Shown here in pieces: positions 1 through 6,903 of a stretch of 12,794 nt of DNA (the stretch's first letter is position 1; every line of letters starts with the position of its first letter). The translations under genes were made by a program, and so were the position numbers. Origin of the DNA: Casp-Chloro-G3 sp002816715 (GTDB lineage: Bacteria; Chloroflexota; Dehalococcoidia; Lucifugimonadales; UBA3495); the NCBI GenBank assembly GCA_027623815.1, contig JAQBUV010000072.1, positions 1 to 12,794 on the forward strand, written 5' to 3'. The notes under the pieces are model-generated. The model was not told the DNA's origin and made no database searches. It saw only the letters and a list, made by a program, of their open reading frames with translations.

Positions 1-138
1 CGAAGGCGCAGATCCCCAATATCAGCCCAATTTTCAGAGGGTCTCAAACCGGTATCAACCACGGCAATGCTCTCCTAGAAGTATCATGAATCCAGGAACT
101 CCCACAGGAACTCCCACCAAATCTGGCACTTGGCTCGG
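1..138. other. Left window edge, no confident gene
   Basis: This stretch lies beyond the 3' end of glnS. One plus-strand frame is open from the window edge (base 3) to a TGA at 87-89. Its 28 codons end in GNALLEVS and could be the C-terminus of a gene that lies mostly outside the window, but I do not recognise the peptide. A second plus-strand frame stays open until about 140, so openness alone proves nothing. The only structure I can support is the tandem repeat at 94-117. No terminator with a U-tract is visible for glnS. Confidence 0.25.
94..117. repeat. Perfect 12-bp tandem duplication
   Basis: The unit AGGAACTCCCAC occurs twice head-to-tail without mismatch, 22 bp past the glnS stop codon. 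The preceding base (C) also matches between copies. It looks like a simple slippage or duplication event in non-coding DNA. It is one of four short tandem duplications in this window's spacers. Confidence 0.8.
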
Positions 139-1845
139 CTAAGGTTTGGCCCCGGCCTGGTTCTGCGCAATTTTGGCCCAGGAATCCCGCAAGGACACCG
201 TTCGATTGAACACCAGGTGTCCTGGTTTCGAATCGACGGCATCCACGCAAAAATAGCCCTGCCGCTCAAACTGGAAGATGCTCCCAGGAGCCGCTTCCAG
301 CAGACTCGGCTCAACGCGGCAATCGGTTAAGGTCTCCAGCGAGTCTGGGTTCAGATTGTCGGTAAACTCATTGCCGTCACTGTCGTCGTCCGGGTCCGAT
401 TTCGAGAATAAGTGGTCGTATTGCCTCACCTCGGCGGCAACCGCGTGGGAAGCCGACACCCAGTGTAGCGTGCCTCGGACGCGGCGTCCGTCCGGTGATG
501 ACCCTCCCCTGGACTCCGGGTCATAGGTACAGTGCAACTCCACGATCTCGCCGGTGGCTTCATCTTTAATTACGTCCACGCAGGTGATGTAGTAAGCGGA
601 ACGCAGGCGCACTTCACGGCCCGGAGCTAATCGGAAAAAACGGCTGGGGGGATCTTCCAGAAAATCATCCCGATCAATATACAATACTTTGGAAAAAGGC
701 ACTTTGCGGGTGCCCATCTCTGGGTCTTCCGGATTGTTGATCGCGTCGAACTCCTCAACCTGTTGGTCGGGATAGTCGGTCAAGACCACCTTTAATGGAT
801 GCAGCACCGCCATGACCCGGGGCGCTCGCTGGTTCAAGTCTTCCCGCAGGCAGTGTTCCAGCAAGGCCAACTCAGTGACGCTGTCCCGTTTGGCGATGCC
901 AATCTGGTCGCAAAAGCTGCGGATGGCCTGGGGAGTGTAGCCGCGTCGGCGAAGGCCCGAAAGAGTGGGCATCCTGGGGTCGTTCCAACCGCTAACAAAG
1001 CCGCCCTCGACCAGGGCACGCAGCTTGCGTTTGCTCAACACGGTGTGACTGAGCTTCAGCCGGGCAAACTCAATCTGCTGCGAATGATACACGTTCACGG
1101 TATCCAAGAACCAATCATAGAGCGGGCGGTGGCCTTCAAACTCCAGGGTGCACAGTGAATGGGTAATCCTCTCAATCGAGTCAGATAATGAATGGGCGAA
1201 GTCATACATCGGGTAGATCTGCCACTTGTCCCCGGTGCGGTGATGCGTTACTTTGCGAATTCGATACAGAGTCGGGTCGCGCATATTCAGGTTGGGTGAC
1301 GCCATGTCGATTTTGGCCCGCAAGACATGGGAGCCGTCGGCAAAGTCGCCAGCCTTCATGCGCTCAAACAGGTCCAGATTCTCTTCGATAGATCGGTCTC
1401 GATATGGGCTGTCCATACCCGGCGCGGTCAGGGTTCCCCGGTACTGGCGAGTCTCCTCAGCGGTCAGGCTGTCGACGTAGGCCAGGCCTAACTTGATCAG
1501 TTCAACGGCGAATTCGTACAACCGGTCGAAGTAATCAGACGCATAATAAAGGTGTTCGCCCCAGTCATAGCCCAGCCAGCGCACATCCTCGATTATCGAA
1601 TCGACGTACTCAACGTCCTCCCTGGTGGGGTTGGTGTCGTCAAAACGCAGGTGGCAAACACCGCCAAACTCTGAGGCAACGCCAAAATTTAGGCAAATGG
1701 ACTTGGCGTGGCCAATGTGCAGGTAACCGTTGGGTTCCGGAGGGAATCGGGTCACCACCCGCCCATCGTATTTGCCGGTGCGCTGATCGTCGGTGACGAT
1801 GCTGCGAATGAAGTCGGTAGATGCAGTAGAATCGGCATTAGTCAT
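139..1845 (-). CDS. glnS: Glutaminyl-tRNA synthetase (GlnRS)
   Basis: This cytoplasmic class I aminoacyl-tRNA synthetase charges tRNA-Gln with glutamine using ATP. At 568 residues it is close to E. coli GlnRS (about 554). The Rossmann catalytic core shows PPEPNGYLHIGH at residues 35-46 with a perfect HIGH signature, DDTNP at 69-73, and the KMSKS-equivalent VLSKRKL at 269-275. The segment CTLEFEGHRPLYDW (232-245) is typical of GlnRS rather than bacterial GluRS. The C-terminal half has the length expected for the two anticodon-binding beta-barrels, and no YqeY-like appendage is visible. ATG at 1845 is preceded by GGAG with a 9-nt spacer. Many bacteria lack GlnRS and make Gln-tRNA by amidating Glu-tRNA (GatCAB), so its presence is informative about lineage. 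The gene stands alone, divergent from the response regulator. The family call is very secure. Confidence 0.97.
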   Translation of the reverse strand: MTNADSTASTDFIRSIVTDDQRTGKYDGRVVTRFPPEPNGYLHIGHAKSICLNFGVASEFGGVCHLRFDDTNPTREDVEYVDSIIEDVRWLGYDWGEHLYYASDYFDRLYEFAVELIKLGLAYVDSLTAEETRQYRGTLTAPGMDSPYRDRSIEENLDLFERMKAGDFADGSHVLRAKIDMASPNLNMRDPTLYRIRKVTHHRTGDKWQIYPMYDFAHSLSDSIERITHSLCTLEFEGHRPLYDWFLDTVNVYHSQQIEFARLKLSHTVLSKRKLRALVEGGFVSGWNDPRMPTLSGLRRRGYTPQAIRSFCDQIGIAKRDSVTELALLEHCLREDLNQRAPRVMAVLHPLKVVLTDYPDQQVEEFDAINNPEDPEMGTRKVPFSKVLYIDRDDFLEDPPSRFFRLAPGREVRLRSAYYITCVDVIKDEATGEIVELHCTYDPESRGGSSPDGRRVRGTLHWVSASHAVAAEVRQYDHLFSKSDPDDDSDGNEFTDNLNPDSLETLTDCRVEPSLLEAAPGSIFQFERQGYFCVDAVDSKPGHLVFNRTVSLRDSWAKIAQNQAGAKP

Positions 1846-1921
1846 AGGGTAGGTCTCCGCTATTATCCCATCCCTTTTATGATGCCCTCCAGTACGTAGT
1901 CGTACAATCTTTGGCGACTGT

Positions 1922-1930
1922 ATTCTAGCA
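1922..1930 (-). promoter_or_regulatory. Extended -10 promoter candidate for glnS
   Basis: Read on the minus strand this is TGCTAGAAT, which fits the sigma-70 extended -10 consensus TGnTATAAT with one change. No good -35 hexamer sits 16-18 bp upstream, as is common for extended -10 promoters. Predicted initiation would be near 1915, giving a leader of about 70 nt before the glnS ATG. The identical nonamer occurs upstream of the threonine aldolase gene. A weaker alternative is GATAAT at 1862-1867, much closer to the start codon. Confidence 0.45.
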
Positions 1931-2109
1931 CACCAAAGGGTGTCCGACTCTTTCCTGGCAGCTGCGTAATTGCGAAAGTCCGCAGTTTAGTAGTTTCGTT
2001 AACCCAGATGTTACCAAAATTAACCAGACCCGCCACTCTTTTAACGGAGCGCACCACCAAAGGGAAATACTATGTGAACAGATGGTAACGGTCAGGCGAG
2101 GAGATCAGT

Positions 2110-2535
2110 ATGTCCAGAATTCTGGTCATTGAAGACCAAAAGCTTTTGTCCCAGCTTTACCGTTCAGCGTTGGCCACCGCCAATCACACCGTCGTGCTGG
2201 CCTACACTGGAGAGGATGGCGTCGCCGAGGCTCTGCGGGAGAAGCCTGATCTGGTGATTCTGGACATGAATCTGCCCGGCATTGTAGGCGACGAGACGGC
2301 CACTGCGCTGGAAAAGTTGGGGATTATTCCTCAAACACCGCTGATCATTGCCAGCGCTCAGGGCGAAGAAGCCCGGCATGTAGCCGATAGGTTCAGAGCC
2401 GTTGCTTTGTTGCCAAAACCCTTCCACCTGAACACCCTGCTGGCCGAGGTGGAGAAAGCTCTGAGCCTCACGGCTTGGAAGCAGTCTTCGCTGGTCGATT
2501 CAGCTTTGTCGGCTGAAATCTCGGTAGATGCTTAA
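2110..2535 (+). CDS. Single-domain response regulator (CheY-like receiver)
   Basis: This 141-residue cytoplasmic protein is a receiver domain (about residues 3-118) with no DNA-binding or enzymatic output domain. The phosphorylation site looks complete: acidic pair E8/D9 in VIEDQ, phospho-acceptor D52 in VILDMNLPG, the conserved Ser at 82 (IIASA) and the invariant Lys at 103 in LLPKPF. About 20 residues of Ser/Ala-rich tail follow the last helix. ATG at 2110 has AGGAG at 2099-2103 with an ideal 6-nt spacer. No histidine kinase is encoded nearby, so it is an orphan here and its partner cannot be named. It could act as a CheY/Spo0F-like phosphorelay element or a protein-protein switch. The last 36 nt overlap the 3' end of the pseudouridine synthase gene on the opposite strand. 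Confidence 0.9.
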   Translation: MSRILVIEDQKLLSQLYRSALATANHTVVLAYTGEDGVAEALREKPDLVILDMNLPGIVGDETATALEKLGIIPQTPLIIASAQGEEARHVADRFRAVALLPKPFHLNTLLAEVEKALSLTAWKQSSLVDSALSAEISVDA

Positions 2536-3456
2536 GGCCAAATCCAGGTCTTCGGGCAAATCCGTCCTAAAATCCAACCGTTCACCGCCGACCGGGTGCT
2601 CAAAGCTTAGATGATGAGCGTGCAAGAACTGACGGCCCAGCACCGGACTCCGCTTGCCGTACACTGAATCCCCCACCAGCGGATGTCCCAGGTGGGCCAG
2701 ATGCACCCTGATCTGGTGAGTCCTGCCGGATTCCAGGTATATCTCCAACAAGCTCCCAGCATCAAATTGCTTGACTACTCGATAGCGGGTGCGTGACTCT
2801 TTGCCGCCATCTACCACCGCCATTTTCTTGCGGTTTCGCGGGTCCCTGGCGATGGGAGCGTCAATGACACCCTCTTGGGACTTCATCGCGCCGGAGGCCA
2901 ACGCCGTATAGCCCTTGGTCACCAATCGAGACTTGATCTGCTCCGATAAATGCAGGTGGGCGCGGTCAGTCTTGGCGACCATCATCAGACCGGAGGTGTC
3001 CTTGTCCAGCCGGTGGACAATGCCCGGGCGTAACGCGCCGCCAATACCCTGAATATCTGGGCAACAGGCCAGCAGGGCGTTGACCAGTGTCCCACTGGGG
3101 TGACCCGGCCCCGGATGCACCGAAAGTCCCGCCGGTTTGTTAATCACGATCAACTGTGAGTCCTGGTAGACCACTGCCAAGGGGATAGGCTCGGGAGTCA
3201 GGTCTAACTCCCGAGGCGGCGGCACCACCAGGCTGATATTATCTCCGGACCGCACCTTCTGCGACGGCTTGGCCAGGCTGCCATTTAGACGGACTTGTCC
3301 TTCGCTAATCAGGGCATGCAAACGGCTACGGGTCAACTGCATCGATTGGTTGGCCAGAAACTGATCCAAGCGTAAGTTGCCCTCACTGACTTTGAACTCC
3401 CGCCGAAACTCTCTTCGCCCCTCCCCAACTATGGGAGGTTTCGCGGCGTCCGTCAC
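2500..3456 (-). CDS. rluD: RluA/RluD-family 23S rRNA pseudouridine synthase
   Basis: The enzyme isomerises specific uridines in RNA to pseudouridine; RluD-type members act on 23S rRNA. An S4 RNA-binding domain lies at about residues 28-80 (LRLDQFLANQ..., VRLNG). It is followed by the catalytic domain with INKPAGLSVHPG at 105-116 and the signature HRLDKDTSG, whose nucleophilic Asp is D151. RTHQIRVH near residues 245-252 is another family hallmark. Length (318) is normal. The start is GTG at 3456, supported by GGAG at 3462-3465 with a 5-nt spacer and by the GTGA overlap with the lspA stop, which suggests translational coupling. The lspA-rluD order is widespread in bacteria and supports the RluD label. 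The exact target uridines cannot be read from sequence, so RluB/C-like specificity is possible. The gene ends inside the convergent response-regulator gene. Confidence 0.93.
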   Translation of the reverse strand: MTDAAKPPIVGEGRREFRREFKVSEGNLRLDQFLANQSMQLTRSRLHALISEGQVRLNGSLAKPSQKVRSGDNISLVVPPPRELDLTPEPIPLAVVYQDSQLIVINKPAGLSVHPGPGHPSGTLVNALLACCPDIQGIGGALRPGIVHRLDKDTSGLMMVAKTDRAHLHLSEQIKSRLVTKGYTALASGAMKSQEGVIDAPIARDPRNRKKMAVVDGGKESRTRYRVVKQFDAGSLLEIYLESGRTHQIRVHLAHLGHPLVGDSVYGKRSPVLGRQFLHAHHLSFEHPVGGERLDFRTDLPEDLDLALSIYRDFSRQS

Positions 3457-4175
3457 GGTCGCTCCGACTCAGTGGGGCGATCGGCGGTGCCTTCCAGCAA
3501 AGTCGGCAACGTTGGGGGTATTTCATCTGGCACAATGACAGTTAGGTTAACCTCTGGGCTGGGTTCATCTTCCTCCAATATTTCGGTAGGGGAAGGAACC
3601 ATGTTCCGGTCTTCCTGAACATCTGCTAACGCGTCGCCACCTCTGGGGTAGCTGTCCAACGCCGGGGCGGTTTGTTCTTTGGGAGACCCGCTCCGCGTCA
3701 GCACCCAGGCCAGTATGACCAGTCCAGTAACTATCGAAGCATCAGCCAGGTTGAACACCGGCCAAGGGCCGATGTCGATAAAGTCGGTCACATAGCCCAA
3801 GCGCACGCGGTCAATCAGATTGCCGAAAGCTCCGCCCAATTGGAGGGCCAGGCTGAGGCGTAGCCAGTTGCTGGGATGGGGCTGGCTTCGATAGATCAGC
3901 ACCAAAATGATAATGCCGATGAACGAGACGAATATCAACGGCGTATTCAACCCCTGCAAAATGCCGAAGGCGCTGCCGGTGTTATGCACGTGGGTAAAAC
4001 GAAAGAATCCGCGAAATGGGAAGGAGAAGCCAGGAGCAAGTAATTGAATCACCAGATATTTGGTGAGTTGATCCAATAGAAAAGCCAGTGCCGCCAACTG
4101 CAAGACGGCAAAATCCCGGTATAGGGGCCGTGGCTTGGGATTGGCGGACTCAGGAGTCGCCACAGGAAAGGGCAT
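3453..4175 (-). CDS. lspA: Lipoprotein signal peptidase II with long acidic C-terminal tail
   Basis: This inner-membrane aspartyl protease removes the signal peptide from diacylglyceryl-modified prolipoproteins. Four hydrophobic segments are visible at about residues 23-44, 78-96, 104-121 and 143-160. Family motifs are HNTGSAFG (64-71), GGAFGNLIDR (114-123), VTDF with catalytic D131, and FNLAD with catalytic D145. Typical LspA proteins are about 150-180 residues; this one is 240 because about 75 residues follow the last membrane segment. That tail is rich in Glu, Asp, Pro and Thr, looks disordered and should face the cytoplasm. ATG at 4175 lies 3 nt after the stop of the upstream hydrolase and has no recognisable Shine-Dalgarno, so coupled translation is likely. 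Its stop overlaps the rluD start. The core function is certain; the role of the tail is unknown. Confidence 0.95.
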   Translation of the reverse strand: MPFPVATPESANPKPRPLYRDFAVLQLAALAFLLDQLTKYLVIQLLAPGFSFPFRGFFRFTHVHNTGSAFGILQGLNTPLIFVSFIGIIILVLIYRSQPHPSNWLRLSLALQLGGAFGNLIDRVRLGYVTDFIDIGPWPVFNLADASIVTGLVILAWVLTRSGSPKEQTAPALDSYPRGGDALADVQEDRNMVPSPTEILEEDEPSPEVNLTVIVPDEIPPTLPTLLEGTADRPTESERP

Positions 4176-4178
4176 GAG

Positions 4179-4820
4179 CTAGGCTAAGTTCTCAGAGAAG
4201 AAGGGGCACACTTCCTCCACCAGCAGGTCCTCTTTTCCCATCCAGAAGTGGTCAACGCCGGGCACCAACTTGAAAGTTGGCGGTACGGCGAAGGACTCCA
4301 GCACGGGTTGCAGGTTTTCAGATTGAATCAGCTTGTCCCGGTCGCCGGTAATTATCAGTTTGGGCCGCTTGTTCTTCTTGAGGGTTGCCGTCTCCAAAGC
4401 TTCAAAAGATGGCGAAATTAGCGCAAACACTTTAGGCTTCTTCTGCACTTCCGGGTGGCTCAATACGACTCTAGTACCGAAGGAATAGCCAGCCAGCCCA
4501 ATTTTTTGCCCGTCCACTCCCGGCCAGGCTTGCAGCAGGTCCATAGCCGCCACCGCTTCCTGGTACTCTTGCTCACCCTTGGTGTGTTCGCCCTCGCTGT
4601 TGCCCACACCCCTGAAATTGAATCGCAGCGTGGCGAAACCCTGCTGGGCCAAGCTGTAGGTCACGGCAAGCACTACGTTGTTGTCCATGTTGCCACCGAA
4701 CAGGGGGTGCGGGTGGCAAATTACTACGCCCGGGAACTTACCGCCGGTGTCGTCGGGGGTAGCAACTACTCCCTCAAAGTTCAGGCCCTTGGCCTTGAAG
4801 GTCACCGCACTCTGCCGCAT
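4179..4820 (-). CDS. Alpha/beta hydrolase (HPHPLFGG-type, COG2945-like)
   Basis: This is a probable cytoplasmic serine hydrolase of 213 residues; its substrate is unknown. Numbered from the ATG at 4820, the oxyanion-side motif CHPHPLFGGNMDNNVV begins at residue 35. The nucleophile elbow GYSFG places Ser at 113, the acid is probably Asp162 in GDRDKL, and the catalytic His is His191 in GVDHFW. This pattern resembles small dienelactone-hydrolase-like proteins often annotated only as alpha/beta hydrolases. I chose 4820 over the in-frame ATG at 4850 because GGAGG (4828-4832) sits 7 nt before it, and because 4850 lies in a tandem duplication only about 8 nt after the predicted transcription start. 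It is the first gene of a hydrolase-lspA-rluD operon; no functional link to lipoprotein processing can be inferred beyond co-transcription. Confidence 0.88.
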   Translation of the reverse strand: MRQSAVTFKAKGLNFEGVVATPDDTGGKFPGVVICHPHPLFGGNMDNNVVLAVTYSLAQQGFATLRFNFRGVGNSEGEHTKGEQEYQEAVAAMDLLQAWPGVDGQKIGLAGYSFGTRVVLSHPEVQKKPKVFALISPSFEALETATLKKNKRPKLIITGDRDKLIQSENLQPVLESFAVPPTFKLVPGVDHFWMGKEDLLVEEVCPFFSENLA

Positions 4821-4827
4821 GGTCAAG

Positions 4828-4832
4828 CCTCC
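4828..4832 (-). promoter_or_regulatory. Ribosome binding site that sets the hydrolase start
   Basis: Minus-strand GGAGG is followed by a 7-nt spacer and ATG at 4820. This is a near-ideal Shine-Dalgarno and argues against the longer reading from 4850, which has none. Confidence 0.7.
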
Positions 4833-4834
4833 AC

Positions 4835-4866
4835 TTACAGGTAACCCCATTTACAGGTAACCCCAT
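4835..4866. repeat. Perfect 16-bp tandem duplication
   Basis: TTACAGGTAACCCCAT (plus strand) occurs twice with no mismatch at 4835-4850 and 4851-4866. On the minus strand each copy begins with ATGGGG, creating two spurious upstream ATGs. Only the proximal one is in frame with the hydrolase, because 16 is not a multiple of 3. The duplication sits between the -10 hexamer and the ribosome binding site, so it lengthens the 5' leader. Confidence 0.9.
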
Positions 4867-4893
4867 CTTAGAGAACTTGGTAGTGTTTGGCAA
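4865..4893 (-). promoter_or_regulatory. Sigma-70-like promoter of the hydrolase-lspA-rluD operon
   Basis: On the minus strand TTGCCA (4888-4893; 5 of 6 to TTGACA) is separated by exactly 17 bp from TAAGAT (4865-4870; 4 of 6 to TATAAT). Predicted initiation is near 4858, giving a leader of about 38 nt to the ATG at 4820. Confidence 0.5.
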
Positions 4894-4900
4894 GGAATAC

Positions 4901-4909
4901 TGCTAGAAT
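4901..4909 (+). promoter_or_regulatory. Extended -10 promoter candidate for the threonine aldolase gene
   Basis: TGCTAGAAT matches the extended -10 pattern TGnTATAAT with one change and is identical to the motif upstream of glnS. No convincing -35 is present at 17 bp. Predicted initiation near 4916 would give a leader of about 108 nt containing the TGGCA-rich repeats. It lies back-to-back with the minus-strand promoter at 4865-4893, so the two may share regulation. Confidence 0.45.
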
Positions 4910-4941
4910 GACGGGCAATCTCTGGCAACATTTCTCGGGAA

Positions 4942-4967
4942 ATTTGGCATCAATATTTGGCACCAAT
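4942..4967. repeat. 13-bp tandem repeat in the divergent promoter region
   Basis: ATTTGGCATCAAT (4942-4954) is followed directly by ATTTGGCACCAAT (4955-4967), with one mismatch. A shorter echo, TGGCAATA then TGGCAATT, lies at 4999-5014. Together with 4888 and 4923 these give six TGGCA occurrences in about 125 bp. They could be binding sites for a regulator or simple duplications. Confidence 0.7.
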
Positions 4968-5023
4968 AACTGATCGTAACCACTATCAATAACTACTGTG
5001 GCAATATGGCAATTGGGGGATTT

Positions 5024-6085
5024 ATGAGCGTTATCGACTTGCGCAGCGACACTGTCACCAAACCCACCGACGAAATGCGTCGGGCTATGGCTAATGCCGA
5101 GGTGGGCGACGATGTCTTCAAAGAAGACCCGTCCATCAACCGCCTACAAGAACGCGCCGCCGAAATGCTGGGCAAGGAGGCGGGCTTGCTGATGGCCAGC
5201 GGCACCATGAGCAATCTGGTGGCGATTCTGGCCCACTGCCAGCGGGGCGACGAGATCGTCATGGGTGACCAGGCCCATATTTTCTGGAACGAGTCCGGCG
5301 GGGCTTCCGGGTTGGCCGCCGTACAGATTCGGCTGGTGCCCAACGGCCCCCAGGGTGAGATTGACCCCGGTGACCTGGCCGAAGCCATCCGGCCCCGAGG
5401 CAACATCCATACACCACCGACCACGTTGCTCTGTCTGGAGAACACCCACAACCGATGCAGCGGCGGAGTCCTGACCCCGCAAGACACCAAGCGAGCGGCC
5501 GACGTCGCCCATGCCGCCGGAGCCAAGGTGCACCTGGATGGCGCGCGCCTCTTCAACGCCGCCGTCGCCCTGGAAGTCCCGGCCAAAGAGTTGGTGAAAG
5601 ACGTGGACGACGTTTCCTTCTGTCTGTCCAAGGCTCTCAGTTGCCCGGTCGGGTCGGTGATGTGTGGCTCCCAAGAATTTATCGACGAGGCGCTACGCTG
5701 GCGCAAGATGGTGGGCGGCGGAATGCGCCAGGCGGGAGTGCTGGCCGCTGCCGGCCTGGTGGCCCTTGATAGCATGGTTGACCGATTGGCCGAAGATCAC
5801 GCCAACGCCCGCCGACTGGCCCACGGGCTGGCTAACATTGACGGCCTGAGCGTAGACCCAGACAGCATCCAGACCAACATCGTGATTTTTGACGTGGATG
5901 AGTCGGTGGGAGTGGCCGCCGACGTGATCAGCGCCTTGAGCCGCGAGGACGTGCTGGTCAGCACCCCGGGCAAGCATTCTATCCGCATGGTGACGCACCG
6001 CCACGTCGACGGCGGCGACATTGATGAAGCCCTGAGCCGAACGTCCAGAGTTGTGGGCGGGTTAAGGTCGGCCAACAAGGGTTAA
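5024..6085 (+). CDS. ltaE: Low-specificity L-threonine aldolase (PLP-dependent)
   Basis: This fold-type I PLP enzyme cleaves L-threonine or L-allo-threonine to glycine and acetaldehyde in the cytoplasm. Numbered from the ATG at 5024 it has 353 residues (E. coli LtaE has 333). Family landmarks are IDLRSDTVTKPT at the N-terminus, VGDDVF near 28-33, the SGTMSNL loop near 59-65, and His85 in QAHIF expected to stack on PLP. VHLDGAR holds Asp172 (pyridine nitrogen contact) and Arg175, and Lys203 in CLSKALSCPVGS is the Schiff-base lysine. The start at 5024 (MSVIDLRSD) matches the usual family N-terminus and has a GGGGGA tract at 5015-5020. The in-frame ATG at 5006 has no usable ribosome binding site. 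It is probably co-transcribed with the hydrolase 36 nt downstream. A related beta-eliminating lyase activity is possible, but the aldolase call is strong. Confidence 0.94.
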   Translation: MSVIDLRSDTVTKPTDEMRRAMANAEVGDDVFKEDPSINRLQERAAEMLGKEAGLLMASGTMSNLVAILAHCQRGDEIVMGDQAHIFWNESGGASGLAAVQIRLVPNGPQGEIDPGDLAEAIRPRGNIHTPPTTLLCLENTHNRCSGGVLTPQDTKRAADVAHAAGAKVHLDGARLFNAAVALEVPAKELVKDVDDVSFCLSKALSCPVGSVMCGSQEFIDEALRWRKMVGGGMRQAGVLAAAGLVALDSMVDRLAEDHANARRLAHGLANIDGLSVDPDSIQTNIVIFDVDESVGVAADVISALSREDVLVSTPGKHSIRMVTHRHVDGGDIDEALSRTSRVVGGLRSANKG

Positions 6086-6121
6086 CTATTAGAACTAGAT
6101 GATTTGCATCGGAGGCACGCT

Positions 6122-6712
6122 ATGCCCGACATCACATTAGACAAGTCAAAAACAGCTTTGCTGATTGCTGATTTTTACCGGGACCTGATGACCACCCTGC
6201 CCCACGCCATCGACCGCAAGGTGGTGGAGAAGACCCAAGCGCTGCAAAAGGCGGCGCGGGACGCGGGCATCCTGGTCTGCTATTCGGCTACCGTGTTTCG
6301 GCCCGGCTACGTCGAGATCAGCGACCGCAACAAGACTTTCAGCCAGCGCAAGGCTTCAGGCCAACCGGCCATCAGCGACCCAATGCTGGTGATCCACGAG
6401 GGAGTCCGGCCAATTGAAGGCGAGGTGGTGGTGGGCAAGCACCGGGTCAACGCCCTGTTCGGCACCGACCTGGACATGACGCTACGGGCCAACAACATCG
6501 AGACAATTATCCTGCTGGGGTACGCTACCAGCGGCGTGGTGCTGTCCACCACCCGCTACGCTGCCGACTCCGACTACCGCATCATCATCGCCGAGGACTG
6601 CTGTTCCGACTCGGACATTGAAGTGCACGACTTCCTGATCCAGCGCATTTTCCCCCGCCAGGCCGACGTGGTGCAGTCAGAGGATGTGATCAGGGCTTTG
6701 GCCGGAGCGTAA
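6122..6712 (+). CDS. Isochorismatase-fold hydrolase lacking the catalytic cysteine
   Basis: This 196-residue cytoplasmic protein belongs to the isochorismatase/cysteine-hydrolase superfamily. Numbered from 6122, the first catalytic residue is Asp17 in LLIADFYRD and the lysine is Lys106 in VVGKHRVNALFGTDLD. In cysteine hydrolases the third residue sits in a G-x-A-T-x-x-C-V-L motif. Here that motif reads GYATSGVVLSTTR, so the Cys position is Val139. True isochorismatases such as PhzD also lack this Cys, so the protein may use Asp-based chemistry, or it may be an uncharacterised variant. The start at 6122 (ATG) has GGAGG at 6111-6115 with a 6-nt spacer; the longer TTG start at 6104 would overlap that site. 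It follows the threonine aldolase gene by 36 nt on the same strand. I cannot name a substrate. Confidence 0.88.
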   Translation: MPDITLDKSKTALLIADFYRDLMTTLPHAIDRKVVEKTQALQKAARDAGILVCYSATVFRPGYVEISDRNKTFSQRKASGQPAISDPMLVIHEGVRPIEGEVVVGKHRVNALFGTDLDMTLRANNIETIILLGYATSGVVLSTTRYAADSDYRIIIAEDCCSDSDIEVHDFLIQRIFPRQADVVQSEDVIRALAGA

Positions 6713-6746
6713 TCGGCCTACAAAATTCGCTGGTCAGGACTACTGA

Positions 6747-6774
6747 CGTCGTTCCGGCGAAAGCCGGAATCCAG
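6747..6774 (+). repeat. REP-like 28-nt hairpin repeat, left copy
   Basis: The core is TTCCGGC-GAAA-GCCGGAA (6752-6769), a perfect 7-bp stem closing a GAAA tetraloop, inside a 28-nt unit that begins CGTCG and ends CCAG. It matches the right copy (6904-6931) in reverse orientation at 27 of 28 positions. Dispersed repeats with a similar TTCCGGCGAAAGCCGGAA core are familiar from many bacterial genomes. Confidence 0.85.
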
Positions 6775-6903
6775 ACCAGGAGCGTCAGCCATATTTCTAT
6801 TTGCTGGCCAGCAGGCAGAACGAGCATTATACGCCGCGTGAAAAATCGGGCTATTGAAAAGTCCCATCCCCAAGGACGTGACCTTTATGAAGAGCTTGCT
6901 TGA

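Noticed and set aside
1863..2060. 65-codon minus-strand ORF in the glnS/response-regulator spacer
   Set aside because: It has no ribosome binding site at its start and no recognisable domain, and it would overlap the promoter candidate for glnS. Its length is expected by chance.
6733..6747. GTCAG-gacta-CTGAC as a terminator for the isochorismatase-fold gene
   Set aside because: The stem is only 5 bp and no U-tract follows, so it is too weak to call.
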